From Lachnospiraceae bacterium (GTDB taxonomy: Bacteria; Bacillota; Clostridia; Oscillospirales; Ruminococcaceae), in contig JAMPFE010000089.1 in the NCBI GenBank assembly GCA_023664705.1, positions 1 to 7,123 on the forward strand: a stretch of DNA of 7,123 nt, read 5' to 3'. Shown in pieces: positions 1 through 5,637 of this stretch. Every line of letters starts with the position of its first letter. Position 1 is the first letter of the stretch. Made by a program: the position numbers and the translations under genes. The notes under the pieces are model-generated. The model did not search any database and was not told the DNA's origin. It was given only the letters and a program-made list of their open reading frames with translations.

Positions 1-25
1 TTTATTCCGAAGAAAAATGATGACT

Positions 26-61
26 GCGGCGCTCAAAAAAATATCGGGCGCCGCTATTTTT
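26..61 (+). terminator. Possible intrinsic terminator upstream of the ICE gene
   Basis: A perfect 7-bp GC-rich stem (GCGGCGC at 26-32 with GCGCCGC at 48-54, 15-nt loop) is followed by TATTTTT, which fits a rho-independent terminator. A reading frame ends in TGA at 18-20 just before it (last codons read YSEEK), so an upstream gene cut by the window edge may end there; five codons are too few to call it. The hairpin lies inside the N-terminal extension that would exist if the downstream gene started at 17, which argues for the start at 77. Confidence 0.5.
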
Positions 62-76
62 GGAAAGGACAAACCA

Positions 77-469
77 ATGACGTTTTTTGAAAACGAACTC
101 AAGAAAATGTTCGGGAACAATTCCGCGCTGACGGATATCCGATACGTCGGGAACGCGCTTGTGGGGCGGCTCACGGACGATACCATCGCCAAAATATCGT
201 TTAAAACCGGCGACGTTCACGGGAAATTTGAATCGGCGCTTGTACAGATCATTAACACAAAAACCGGAGAGATCGACAGGCAGAGCTTGAATTTTCGTGA
301 TACGCTTGGAATAACCGAATCGACCGTTTATGCTTGGGAATACCGCGGAGAGGTCTCCTGGTACGGCTTTAAGCCGAGCGAACGTGATTACGAGTCGATG
401 AACCAAGCCGCCGAGCAGTACCTCGAAATGTTTCTCGAACCCGTTCAGGATATGCGGCTGAGTATGTGA
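77..469 (+). CDS. Small conserved ICE protein (Tn1549-like conjugative element, MTFFENEL type)
   Basis: 130-residue soluble protein with no signal peptide or membrane segment. The N-terminus MTFFENELKKMFG, a middle part with 'YVGNALVGRL' and 'FESALVQIINTKTGEID', then 'LNFRDTLG' and a C-terminal 'GEVSWYGFKPSERDYESMNQAAEQYLEMF' match, from memory, a small protein of unknown function encoded among conjugation genes of Tn1549-like ICEs in Clostridia. I chose the ATG at 77 because GGAAAGGA (62-69) stands just upstream; two in-frame ATGs at 17 and 20 would place a terminator-like hairpin inside the gene. It ends 5 nt before a GTG that probably was the start of the next conjugation gene. Function unknown; the family match is recall, not a search. 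It marks this end of the window as mobile-element DNA. Confidence 0.8.
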   Translation: MTFFENELKKMFGNNSALTDIRYVGNALVGRLTDDTIAKISFKTGDVHGKFESALVQIINTKTGEIDRQSLNFRDTLGITESTVYAWEYRGEVSWYGFKPSERDYESMNQAAEQYLEMFLEPVQDMRLSM

Positions 470-509
470 CGGGGGTGATCGTATTTTTAACATAGACATC
501 GGCGCGGAT

Positions 510-872
510 TTGGTAAATAAATTGTTCGATTATGTCACCGATTGGCTTTATCAGCAGATAATTAAAGTGTCGGGAGAATTTTTCGCGGTCATGAATACAA
601 TGGGCGCAGAATTGTTCGAATTGCCGTGGGTAAAACAGATCGTGCAATTATTTTCGAATTTCGGGTGGGCGTTATTTGTCGTGGGAATTATAGTCGCATT
701 GTTCGATTTCGCGATAGAATCGCAAAGCGGTCGCGGCGATCCCAAAGCCCTCACACTGAATATAATTAAGGGCTTTTTCGCGGTCAATCTGTTCTGCACA
801 GTACCCGTGCAGCTCTACGGATTTGCGGTATCTCTGCAAAGCAGTATGTCGGCGGATATGACGGGAGTGTAA
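510..872 (+). pseudogene. Truncated TrbL/VirB6-like conjugal transfer membrane protein (N-terminal part)
   Basis: About 120 codons resembling the N-terminal region of the TrbL/VirB6-like channel proteins of Tn1549-like ICEs: an amphipathic start (VNKLFDYVTDWLYQQ), 'MGAELFELPWVKQIVQLFSNFGWALFVVGIIVALFDFAIES' with one clear membrane segment (about residues 50-68), and 'NIIKGFFAVNLFCTVPVQLYGFAVSLQSSM' with a second. From memory, intact members are more than twice as long, with further membrane segments and a long C-terminal half; here TAA (870-872) ends the frame. The only in-frame start is TTG at 510, with no Shine-Dalgarno. Codons upstream in this frame read FNIDIGAD and look coding back to about 486. 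A GTG at 475 after GGGG would be the natural start if the T run at 484-488 had one more T. Both the missing start and the lost C-terminus point to a dead gene; an assembly indel could explain the start defect only. Confidence 0.7.
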
Positions 873-930
873 CATATTTAAGGACACCAAGCTGAATCCG
901 CATTATAACAACATTGTTTTATAAAAAGAA

Positions 931-963
931 TGACCGCGGCGAAACAGCTGCGGTCACTTTTTT
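931..963 (+). terminator. Strong intrinsic terminator, probably bidirectional
   Basis: A 10-bp stem (931-940 with 947-956, one G-U pair on the plus-strand RNA) encloses a 6-nt loop GAAACA and is followed by C and six T (958-963), a textbook rho-independent terminator for the plus-strand ICE remnant. Read on the minus strand the same stem is followed by TTCTTTTTAT, so it can also end the ABC operon, whose last stop codon is 40 nt away at 1003. It separates the two convergent transcription units. Confidence 0.85.
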
Positions 964-1002
964 GAGAGATACGAACATTTGAGTAATATCAAGATGAAAT
1001 AT

Positions 1003-1635
1003 TTATCTAACAACCGTCAAAACACCCTTATCCATCTCGCAGACCGTATCGCAAAGCGCGTCTATATCCTCGGCTGAATGAGAAGCGATGAGAATTGTCT
1101 TTCCCTGCGCTTTCAAATCGAGAAGATACTGCCGCATATCCCGAACGCCGTCCTTATCCAGACCGTTCATCGGTTCGTCGAGGACAAGCAGCTCGGGATT
1201 CTCCATAATGGCTTGAGCCAAACCCAACCGCTGCCGCATTCCCAAAGAATATTTGCGGACATGGCGTTTTAAATTTGGGTCAAGCCCCACCCGCTCCATT
1301 ATTCTGCGGATATCGTCCTTGGATATTTTTCCGCGCAGATTGGCGAGCAGCTTCAGATTTTTGAACCCCGAATAATACGGGATAAAGCCCGGTGTTTCGA
1401 TAATAATTCCTGTATTTTTGGGGAAATCGCAATCCTTGCCTATGCGCTTTCCGCCGACGCGTATCTCGCCGCTCGTCGGCTTAACGAAGCCGCATACGCA
1501 CTTCATCAGCATGGTTTTTCCGCTGCCGTTTCTGCCGATGAGACCGTGAATTTTTCCGCGCTCAAAACGGACGGATATATTTTTCAGAATTTCATTTTTT
1601 TGCAGAGTTAAATTAACATTGCCTATTTCAATCAT
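1003..1635 (-). CDS. ABC transporter ATP-binding protein, BcrA/lantibiotic-protection-like
   Basis: 210-residue cytosolic nucleotide-binding subunit that would power the two permeases encoded just upstream. All catalytic motifs are visible: Walker A GRNGSGKT (34-41), signature SLGMRQR (130-136), Walker B LLVLDEP (149-155), D-loop GLD (158-160) and switch histidine H186 in ASHS. The Q-loop region reads IIIETPGFIPYYSG (77-90), with Glu80 where most ATPases have Gln; this 'E-x-P-x-F-x-P' form is typical of the BcrA/LanF/CcmA-like ATPases that export bacitracin, lantibiotics or other peptides. The protein is short (no C-terminal extension of about 80 residues as in BcrA itself). ATG at 1635 lies 2 nt after the stop of the permease gene, with GGAGAA about 10 nt upstream, so it is the last gene of the operon and ends before the 931-963 terminator. 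The ATPase role is nearly certain; the substrate cannot be read from sequence. Confidence 0.95.
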   Translation of the reverse strand: MIEIGNVNLTLQKNEILKNISVRFERGKIHGLIGRNGSGKTMLMKCVCGFVKPTSGEIRVGGKRIGKDCDFPKNTGIIIETPGFIPYYSGFKNLKLLANLRGKISKDDIRRIMERVGLDPNLKRHVRKYSLGMRQRLGLAQAIMENPELLVLDEPMNGLDKDGVRDMRQYLLDLKAQGKTILIASHSAEDIDALCDTVCEMDKGVLTVVR

Positions 1636-1637
1636 AG

Positions 1638-2486
1638 CTAGCCGTTCTCCGTAAACCTAAGTTTTTTCAAAGCGAAAAAATTCCCCACAATAAGCGCCGC
1701 CAGCAGTCCCGCGAAATACAGAAACGAAGCCCGCATCGGATATATCGGCTCGCTTAAAATTTCCTCGTAGTGAAGCCAGATTATCGTGTTAGCCGTCGGG
1801 AACGCCCATTTTATCGGCGAATACAGCGAGGTCGTAGCCGTACCTAACGCCATTACCAAAACCGCTCCCGCAAGTCCCGCAGAACCGCCGAAAAGAATTT
1901 TCAGCAGATAAATTATCAGCGCGAGCGAAAGCAAATACATCGCTAAAAGCGCACTTGTCTGCCACAGAGCCCTCATCATCGGTATCTGATTGTAGAGGTT
2001 CGACGGCAAAAGCCGACTGTCGAAGCTGTTCGCCTCATCGGGAAAACGCGCGTTGTATTTTCGGATCGCTTCGCTCCATTCCGCGCCGAAATGTCCTCCC
2101 GAAAACAGAATACTTGCCGCGAAAATCGCCGCCATAAATGTAATTATCGCCATTATCAAAAACAATATTTGTCCGCAGAGCCAGCACTTTTTGCCCGTTC
2201 TCGAAACGCTGAACAGCGAGCTTCCCCCGAGCCGCGGATAATCCGACAGCAAAACGAGAAAAACCAGCGGCATAAAAAGTGTTAATGCTCCCGAATTTTC
2301 CACGGCGATGAACGGCTCGAAGATTATCATTGTGTCACTGAATTTTTCCGCTCGTGCCGACAGCGGATCGATTGCCAGCGTTTTTATAAATATCAGCAAA
2401 ATCCCGAGAATTATCACGCGCGGGTTGGTTATCCAGCCGATAAATTCCGTTTTTGCAACGCCCCGGATTTTCTTAAAATTACGCAC
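1638..2486 (-). CDS. ABC-2-type permease subunit (second permease of the pair)
   Basis: 282-residue integral membrane protein with about six hydrophobic segments (roughly 23-39, 66-81, 106-128, 177-195, 201-219, 254-272). Between segments 2 and 3 a basic loop contains SVSRTGKKCWLCGQ (93-106); the 'S-R-T-x-K' element is typical of ABC-2-like permeases at the contact with the ATPase. A large hydrophilic loop at about 129-176 lies between segments 3 and 4 and may face outside. The start is GTG at 2486, preceded by AAGGAG 8 nt upstream; it overlaps the end of the previous permease gene by 8 nt (GTGCGTAA), which suggests translational coupling and equal amounts of the two subunits. The next gene, the ATPase, follows after 2 nt. 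By composition it would be the LanG- or LanE-like partner in a heterodimeric exporter. The family is inferred from topology and context, not from strong sequence signatures. Confidence 0.85.
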   Translation of the reverse strand: MRNFKKIRGVAKTEFIGWITNPRVIILGILLIFIKTLAIDPLSARAEKFSDTMIIFEPFIAVENSGALTLFMPLVFLVLLSDYPRLGGSSLFSVSRTGKKCWLCGQILFLIMAIITFMAAIFAASILFSGGHFGAEWSEAIRKYNARFPDEANSFDSRLLPSNLYNQIPMMRALWQTSALLAMYLLSLALIIYLLKILFGGSAGLAGAVLVMALGTATTSLYSPIKWAFPTANTIIWLHYEEILSEPIYPMRASFLYFAGLLAALIVGNFFALKKLRFTENG

Positions 2487-3318
2487 CGCAATCGCTCCTT
2501 TTCATTGAAATAATTAAATACATCGCGAACAAAATTAACGTCGAAATTGTAAATAAAATTATCACCGGAACGCGGTTGAATTCGTTGTTTCGGATAATTC
2601 CGTCGGGGTTTACGGCGTTTAAAATTTTCAACGTTTTTTGGTCGGGGAATTCGCCCGCGTAAATGTTCTGCGAAATTTTCTGATAGGTTTGCGTCAGCCC
2701 GTACTTTAGAAAAAACGGTATACACATAATGAGATATTTGTTTCGGAGAATGCTTGTGAGAAGCAGTGCGGGAACGCTCCAAAAAGCGCCGAAGCACCAC
2801 ATTCCGAGCAGCAGCTTCGGGAAATTGAACGTCGTTCCCTCAAGCATGCTTTTCGCAAATTCGCTCATTTCCGAAACATTCGGAAACAGCGGGGAAACGA
2901 CGGCGGCGAAAACCGCGTAGCCGAGCGCGGCAGCGGTTCCCGCAGAAATTACTCCCGCGAAAAATTCCGAAACGTAATATTTTAATTTCGACGCGCGGGA
3001 TATTTGGAAACGCACGGCATTTTCCCCGCGCTCAGTCGTTATGATCGGCACGAAGCAGAACGCGCTTAAAATCGGCGCAAACAGCATAAACCAACCGCTC
3101 CGCGCGTTTTGCACAACGGAAATATTGCAAAACTCAAATTCCTCCGCGAGCTCCCCGCGGGAAAAATCCATAAGCCCGCGAATTACCGAGTAACGATTCA
3201 TCGTGTTGTAATCCGTGTGAATGTCAGCGCAGAACAGCAAAACGATCGTGAATATTACGCAAATATAAAAGCCGCGGGAGATGATTACTTTTTGAAATGA
3301 AACGAAAAAAACTCTCAT
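2479..3318 (-). CDS. ABC-2-type permease subunit (first permease of the pair)
   Basis: 279-residue membrane protein with about six hydrophobic segments (17-31, 76-93, 118-141, 169-190, 195-208, 250-271). The loop after segment 2, TERGENAVRFQISRASKLKYYVSEF (95-119), has the charged 'E-R-G-x-N...R...S-R-x-x-K-x-x-Y' pattern of ABC-2-like permeases in Bacillota and probably docks on the ATPase. An extracytoplasmic loop rich in acidic residues is likely at about 32-75. I chose the ATG at 3318 because AGGAGTG lies about 10 nt upstream; a longer frame back to 3390 would overlap the lipoprotein gene and lacks a good ribosome site. The gene begins 22 nt after the lipoprotein stop and overlaps the second permease gene by 8 nt, so the four genes look like one operon. 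Substrate unknown; a multi-drug or peptide exporter is most likely from the ATPase type. Confidence 0.87.
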   Translation of the reverse strand: MRVFFVSFQKVIISRGFYICVIFTIVLLFCADIHTDYNTMNRYSVIRGLMDFSRGELAEEFEFCNISVVQNARSGWFMLFAPILSAFCFVPIITTERGENAVRFQISRASKLKYYVSEFFAGVISAGTAAALGYAVFAAVVSPLFPNVSEMSEFAKSMLEGTTFNFPKLLLGMWCFGAFWSVPALLLTSILRNKYLIMCIPFFLKYGLTQTYQKISQNIYAGEFPDQKTLKILNAVNPDGIIRNNEFNRVPVIILFTISTLILFAMYLIISMKRSDCGA

Positions 3319-3340
3319 AATTATTTCACTCCTGTTTATA

Positions 3341-4627
3341 TCAAACGGAACTGTATTTAAAATAATTACAATCTCCGCTTGCCGCGTCAACGTACACCGT
3401 ATAATAAAGCGCGTCGTTTTCGTTATACAGCCGGAATTCCCATGTCGGCTTTAAATGAGCCGTACCCGCTTCGTCTCTTGCACCGTGATAAACAAGCTCG
3501 GTTGATAAAACTTCGAACATAACGTTTTGCGACAGCTTTTGACTGACAATATCGGCGGCTTCTTTTAAAGAGATAATCTTTGAGAACGGTTCGCCGATCT
3601 CTTTTACGTTTGAGATGGGTTCACAATGTAAAGTGACGTCAATTTCATTTTTTCTTACCATAAGCGCCTGACCGTTTACCGTGTAATAATTCACAGCAGA
3701 AGCATCGGTAACCATTTCCGCCTCAAGCTCAAACGATACCGAAGCATGCAACTTAGAAACCCAAAGCAAATATCCGTACGTATCTTCGGCAAGTTTGTAA
3801 ACATCCACATATTTAACTGTATACGACGGCTTATCTTCAAACGGCAGGGATATCGGATATTCCTCCGTAAAGTACCTTACGGCTTCTCCTATGGACACCT
3901 CGCCGTCAGCAAGCTTGTATTTTATATCATCGCTTTTACCATCGTTATAGTATCTCGCTATCGGTTTTCCCAAATCGGACGGAAGCCAACTTGACGCTCT
4001 GATATTGTCATTAATTATCGTGACTGCCGTTCCTCTGTTTATCCAATGAGGATAGTCGCCATAACCCCACCACATATACTGGTTCTTTTCAATATTCCTG
4101 TAAACAAGCCAGTTGATTTTTATTGAGCCTTTTTCGAGCTTTTCCCTGTGATCCGATATCTTGTAATAGCCTCTGTATGAAACTCCGTTGACAATGATCT
4201 CCGGAGGCACTGTATCACCAATTGTTTCGAGCGTGTCAAAAAAAGCAAAATCGTCAAGAAATTCTCCAAAATAATACAGACAATATTCTTTAAATTTATA
4301 AAGCATTTCCTTTTGCGGTATCTCGGCAATCCCGATAACCTCTCCACATTCGACACCATATAGCTCGGATACGGGATAAACAGGACATTTGCCGGCGCTT
4401 GTCCAATCGAGATTGACATAACTTGCATTCCGGCAGTTCTCAAAATCTGTGCCATAATTTTCCGTGGCAGTTTTTACATCAACTTTTTTTACTGTGTTTT
4501 CAACATTTCCGAAGCTCGTTACACTAAACGTTTCTCCCGATGCGTCGGATATGTTTTCACCTTTGCTGCAGCCCGTGCAGCCCAGCAAGATAATTATTGA
4601 TAAAATCGTGATAAATGTTTTCTTCAT
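3341..4627 (-). CDS. Secreted lipoprotein with PepSY/YycI-like C-terminal domain, exporter-associated
   Basis: 428-residue predicted lipoprotein. The N-terminus has KK, a hydrophobic stretch (ITILSIIILLG) and two possible lipobox cysteines, C17 (LLGC) and C20 (CTGC), followed by a polar, Ser/Glu-rich linker. The mature part is rich in aromatic residues and has no other membrane segment. The last 77 residues (352-428: 'SLKEAADIVSQKL', 'ELVYHG', 'LKPTWEFRLY', 'YTVYVDAASGD') have the helix-then-strands pattern and the 'P-x-W-E-F ... Y-x-V-D-A-x-x-G' ending seen in PepSY-like and YycH/YycI-type domains. ATG at 4627 is preceded by GGGAGAA. It is the first gene of the exporter operon. Lipoproteins that accompany two-permease ABC exporters often bind the substrate or give immunity (LanI of lantibiotic clusters), or sense envelope state; which applies here is unknown. 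No convincing promoter was found in the 102-nt gap upstream, so readthrough from the secreted-protein gene is possible. Confidence 0.85.
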   Translation of the reverse strand: MKKTFITILSIIILLGCTGCSKGENISDASGETFSVTSFGNVENTVKKVDVKTATENYGTDFENCRNASYVNLDWTSAGKCPVYPVSELYGVECGEVIGIAEIPQKEMLYKFKEYCLYYFGEFLDDFAFFDTLETIGDTVPPEIIVNGVSYRGYYKISDHREKLEKGSIKINWLVYRNIEKNQYMWWGYGDYPHWINRGTAVTIINDNIRASSWLPSDLGKPIARYYNDGKSDDIKYKLADGEVSIGEAVRYFTEEYPISLPFEDKPSYTVKYVDVYKLAEDTYGYLLWVSKLHASVSFELEAEMVTDASAVNYYTVNGQALMVRKNEIDVTLHCEPISNVKEIGEPFSKIISLKEAADIVSQKLSQNVMFEVLSTELVYHGARDEAGTAHLKPTWEFRLYNENDALYYTVYVDAASGDCNYFKYSSV

Positions 4628-4661
4628 GTTTTTTATTCTCCCTGTGTAAAAATTTCTATGC

Positions 4662-4698
4662 CGTGCGCCTATGGTATCTGCACAACCATAGGCGTACG
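4662..4698 (-). repeat. 14-bp inverted repeat (possible terminator/attenuator) between secreted protein and lipoprotein genes
   Basis: Arms 4662-4675 and 4685-4698 pair over 14 positions with one mismatch (CGCCTATGGT is perfectly repeated as ACCATAGGCG), around a 9-nt loop. In minus-strand RNA the stem is followed by GCATAGAAA and then five U, so the U run is too far away for a standard terminator. It could give partial termination, setting the exporter operon lower than the secreted protein, or serve as a processing or protein-binding site. It is by far the largest hairpin in this gap. Confidence 0.55.
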
Positions 4699-4729
4699 AC
4701 CTTCAAAACTCAAAAATGCCGGTAGATTA

Positions 4730-5155
4730 TTACCCTCTCAAAATCTTACCCTCAACATTCAAAGTTCCGTATACGTTTGTTCTTGCGCTTACTTTATAAA
4801 CGGCTTTAACACCATCGCCTATTCTGCCACTGATACGCCATGTTCTTGAGCCTTTTGCGTTAAATTCAATCGGAAGCATTGTGTCATAAAACGTATGACT
4901 GGTACAGGTTATGGTAGCACTCCTACTAACAATTTCACTCATATGTGTAACCACCCCAGTATACTGTTCGGTTGACGCTTCCAGACGCACTTCAGCAGCA
5001 TAATTTACTTCGCTTGGGATATATGTAGGAGAATTGACATACCTTGTACTGAACGTCTTTTCTTCCGAGGCGGCATTAGCGCACAGTGCAAATGCACTTG
5101 AAGTAATTACCGCTGTCATAACTGCCGCCGTTATTTTCTTAAACAATTTGCTCAT
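4730..5155 (-). CDS. Small secreted protein of unknown function
   Basis: 141-residue protein with a clear Sec signal peptide: basic KLFKK (3-7), hydrophobic core about 9-24, and the cleavage motif ANA|AS after residue 28. The mature chain is about 113 residues, with one cysteine (C84) and no membrane anchor or sorting motif, so it is probably released. The C-terminal half has alternating polar and hydrophobic stretches (SRSATITCTS, TWRISGRIG, AVYKVSARTNVYGTLNVEG), which suggest a small beta-sandwich. ATG at 5155 has a strong site, AAGGAGGAATT, close upstream. It has its own promoter (5227-5255) and precedes the lipoprotein/ABC operon on the same strand by 102 nt. I do not recognise the family. 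Possible roles are an antimicrobial or signalling protein handled by the exporter next door, or an unrelated surface protein; location is the only evidence for the link. Confidence 0.85.
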   Translation of the reverse strand: MSKLFKKITAAVMTAVITSSAFALCANAASEEKTFSTRYVNSPTYIPSEVNYAAEVRLEASTEQYTGVVTHMSEIVSRSATITCTSHTFYDTMLPIEFNAKGSRTWRISGRIGDGVKAVYKVSARTNVYGTLNVEGKILRG

Positions 5156-5179
5156 ATGGAATTCCTCCTTGTTGTCCGC

Positions 5180-5195
5180 GGGGAATTAACTCCCC
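5180..5195 (-). other. GC-rich hairpin in the 5' leader of the secreted-protein gene
   Basis: GGGGA (5180-5184) pairs with TCCCC (5191-5195) around a 6-nt loop, in the roughly 65-nt leader between the promoter and the ribosome binding site (the site occupies about 5160-5169). It may stabilise the mRNA or affect ribosome access. No known riboswitch class was recognised. Confidence 0.4.
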
Positions 5196-5226
5196 ACTTT
5201 TCGTCCAGCCAAATCATCGCCCTTTT

Positions 5227-5255
5227 ATTATAGTACAATCAACATCGCGCAAAAA
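5227..5255 (-). promoter_or_regulatory. Predicted promoter of the secreted-protein gene
   Basis: A perfect -10 box TATAAT (minus strand, 5232-5227) has a weak -35 candidate TTTTTG (5255-5250) at 17-nt spacing. Transcription would start near 5220, giving a leader of about 65 nt. The -35 overlaps a 7-bp AT-rich inverted repeat (5254-5260 with 5267-5273), which could be an operator or a weak terminator of whatever lies upstream. A weak -35 next to a perfect -10 suggests an activator-dependent or UP-element-driven promoter (inference). Confidence 0.55.
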
Positions 5256-5312
5256 AATCTTTTTTGAGATTTTGTATGATTGCACAAACTTCAAGGCAAA
5301 CATTTGGCGCTT

Positions 5313-5609
5313 TTAGCAAACTGTTTCCGTTGTACTATACAACGGTATGGTTTCTACCTTGCCGTTCCTATCGGTAACGGTGAACACGGTTTTCACGCGG
5401 TATTTGCCCTTTTCCAGACCGCTTACGGTGTTTGTAAGCGCCATAGAACTTCCATCCGAGGTCTTTGTCCACTCGCCCGCAACCTTGCTCCACGTCCGAA
5501 GGAAGCCTTGCCTTTCCAATGATTGTGTCATTACGACCTTAGTTATTTCATTTTGATTTAAAGGGGCGTTTTGACCCCCTCTGTTTATATAACAATCAAA
5601 AACCGCCAA
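5313..5609 (-). pseudogene. Fragment resembling the C-terminal domain of a small secreted protein (N-terminus lost)
   Basis: 98 codons open from TTG at 5609; a stop lies immediately upstream in the same frame, there is no Shine-Dalgarno and no signal peptide. From about residue 24 on (TQSLERQGFLRTWSKVAGEWTKTSDGS ... GLEKGKYRVKTVFTVTDRNGKVETIPLYSTTETV) it looks like the beta-strand-rich domain of small exported clostridial proteins, in which a 'L-x-R-x-G-x-x-x-x-W' strand is followed by 'G-x-Y-R-V-K-x-x-F-T-V' and a final 'Y-S' strand. I recall such proteins with signal peptides and about 130-160 residues, which would mean the first third is gone here. The first 20 codons contain a GC-rich hairpin and look non-coding. 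An internal ATG at 5531 with AAGG upstream could give a 72-residue cytosolic peptide. The most likely reading is a decayed paralogue of an exported protein, lying between the sigma operon and an intact secreted-protein gene. Confidence 0.55.
5562..5580 (-). terminator. Weak candidate terminator after the sigma/DUF4367 operon
   Basis: AGGGG (5562-5566) and CCCCT (5576-5580) form a 5-bp stem with a 9-nt loop; on the minus strand it is followed by TTAAATC, so only a short U run. It lies about 60 nt past the DUF4367 gene and is the best hairpin found there. Its place inside the doubtful N-terminal part of the 5609-5313 frame supports that part being non-coding. Confidence 0.3.
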
Positions 5610-5637
5610 TCATTGCATATTTTTTTAACATCGGAGA

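Noticed and set aside
2..499. 165-codon open frame on the minus strand
   Set aside because: Fully opposite to the recognised ICE gene; its translation is not family-like and it has no ribosome site. It is a shadow frame.
2429..2800. 123-codon minus-strand frame rich in Arg, Lys and Pro
   Set aside because: Overlaps the first permease gene in another frame; composition is that of a shadow frame, and the membrane protein frame is clearly the coding one.
3319..3390. Longer N-terminus for the first permease (start at 3390)
   Set aside because: Would overlap the end of the lipoprotein gene by 50 nt and lacks a ribosome site; ATG 3318 has AGGAGTG upstream.
4120..4455. 111-codon minus-strand frame
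   Set aside because: Lies inside the lipoprotein gene in a different frame, without start signals.
4662..4698. Inverted repeat as an insertion-sequence end or CRISPR repeat
   Set aside because: Only one copy of the pair, no transposase, no target duplication seen and no repeated spacer units.
4730..5155. Lactococcin 972-like bacteriocin with its ABC immunity genes
   Set aside because: The exported protein plus ABC context is similar, but the mature chain (about 113 residues) lacks the motifs I associate with that family, and the permeases are two ABC-2-like subunits rather than the single large immunity membrane protein.
5280..5556. Plus-strand frames opposite the secreted-protein fragment
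   Set aside because: No ribosome site or signal peptide and no family-like pattern; the minus-strand frame has the recognisable domain pattern.
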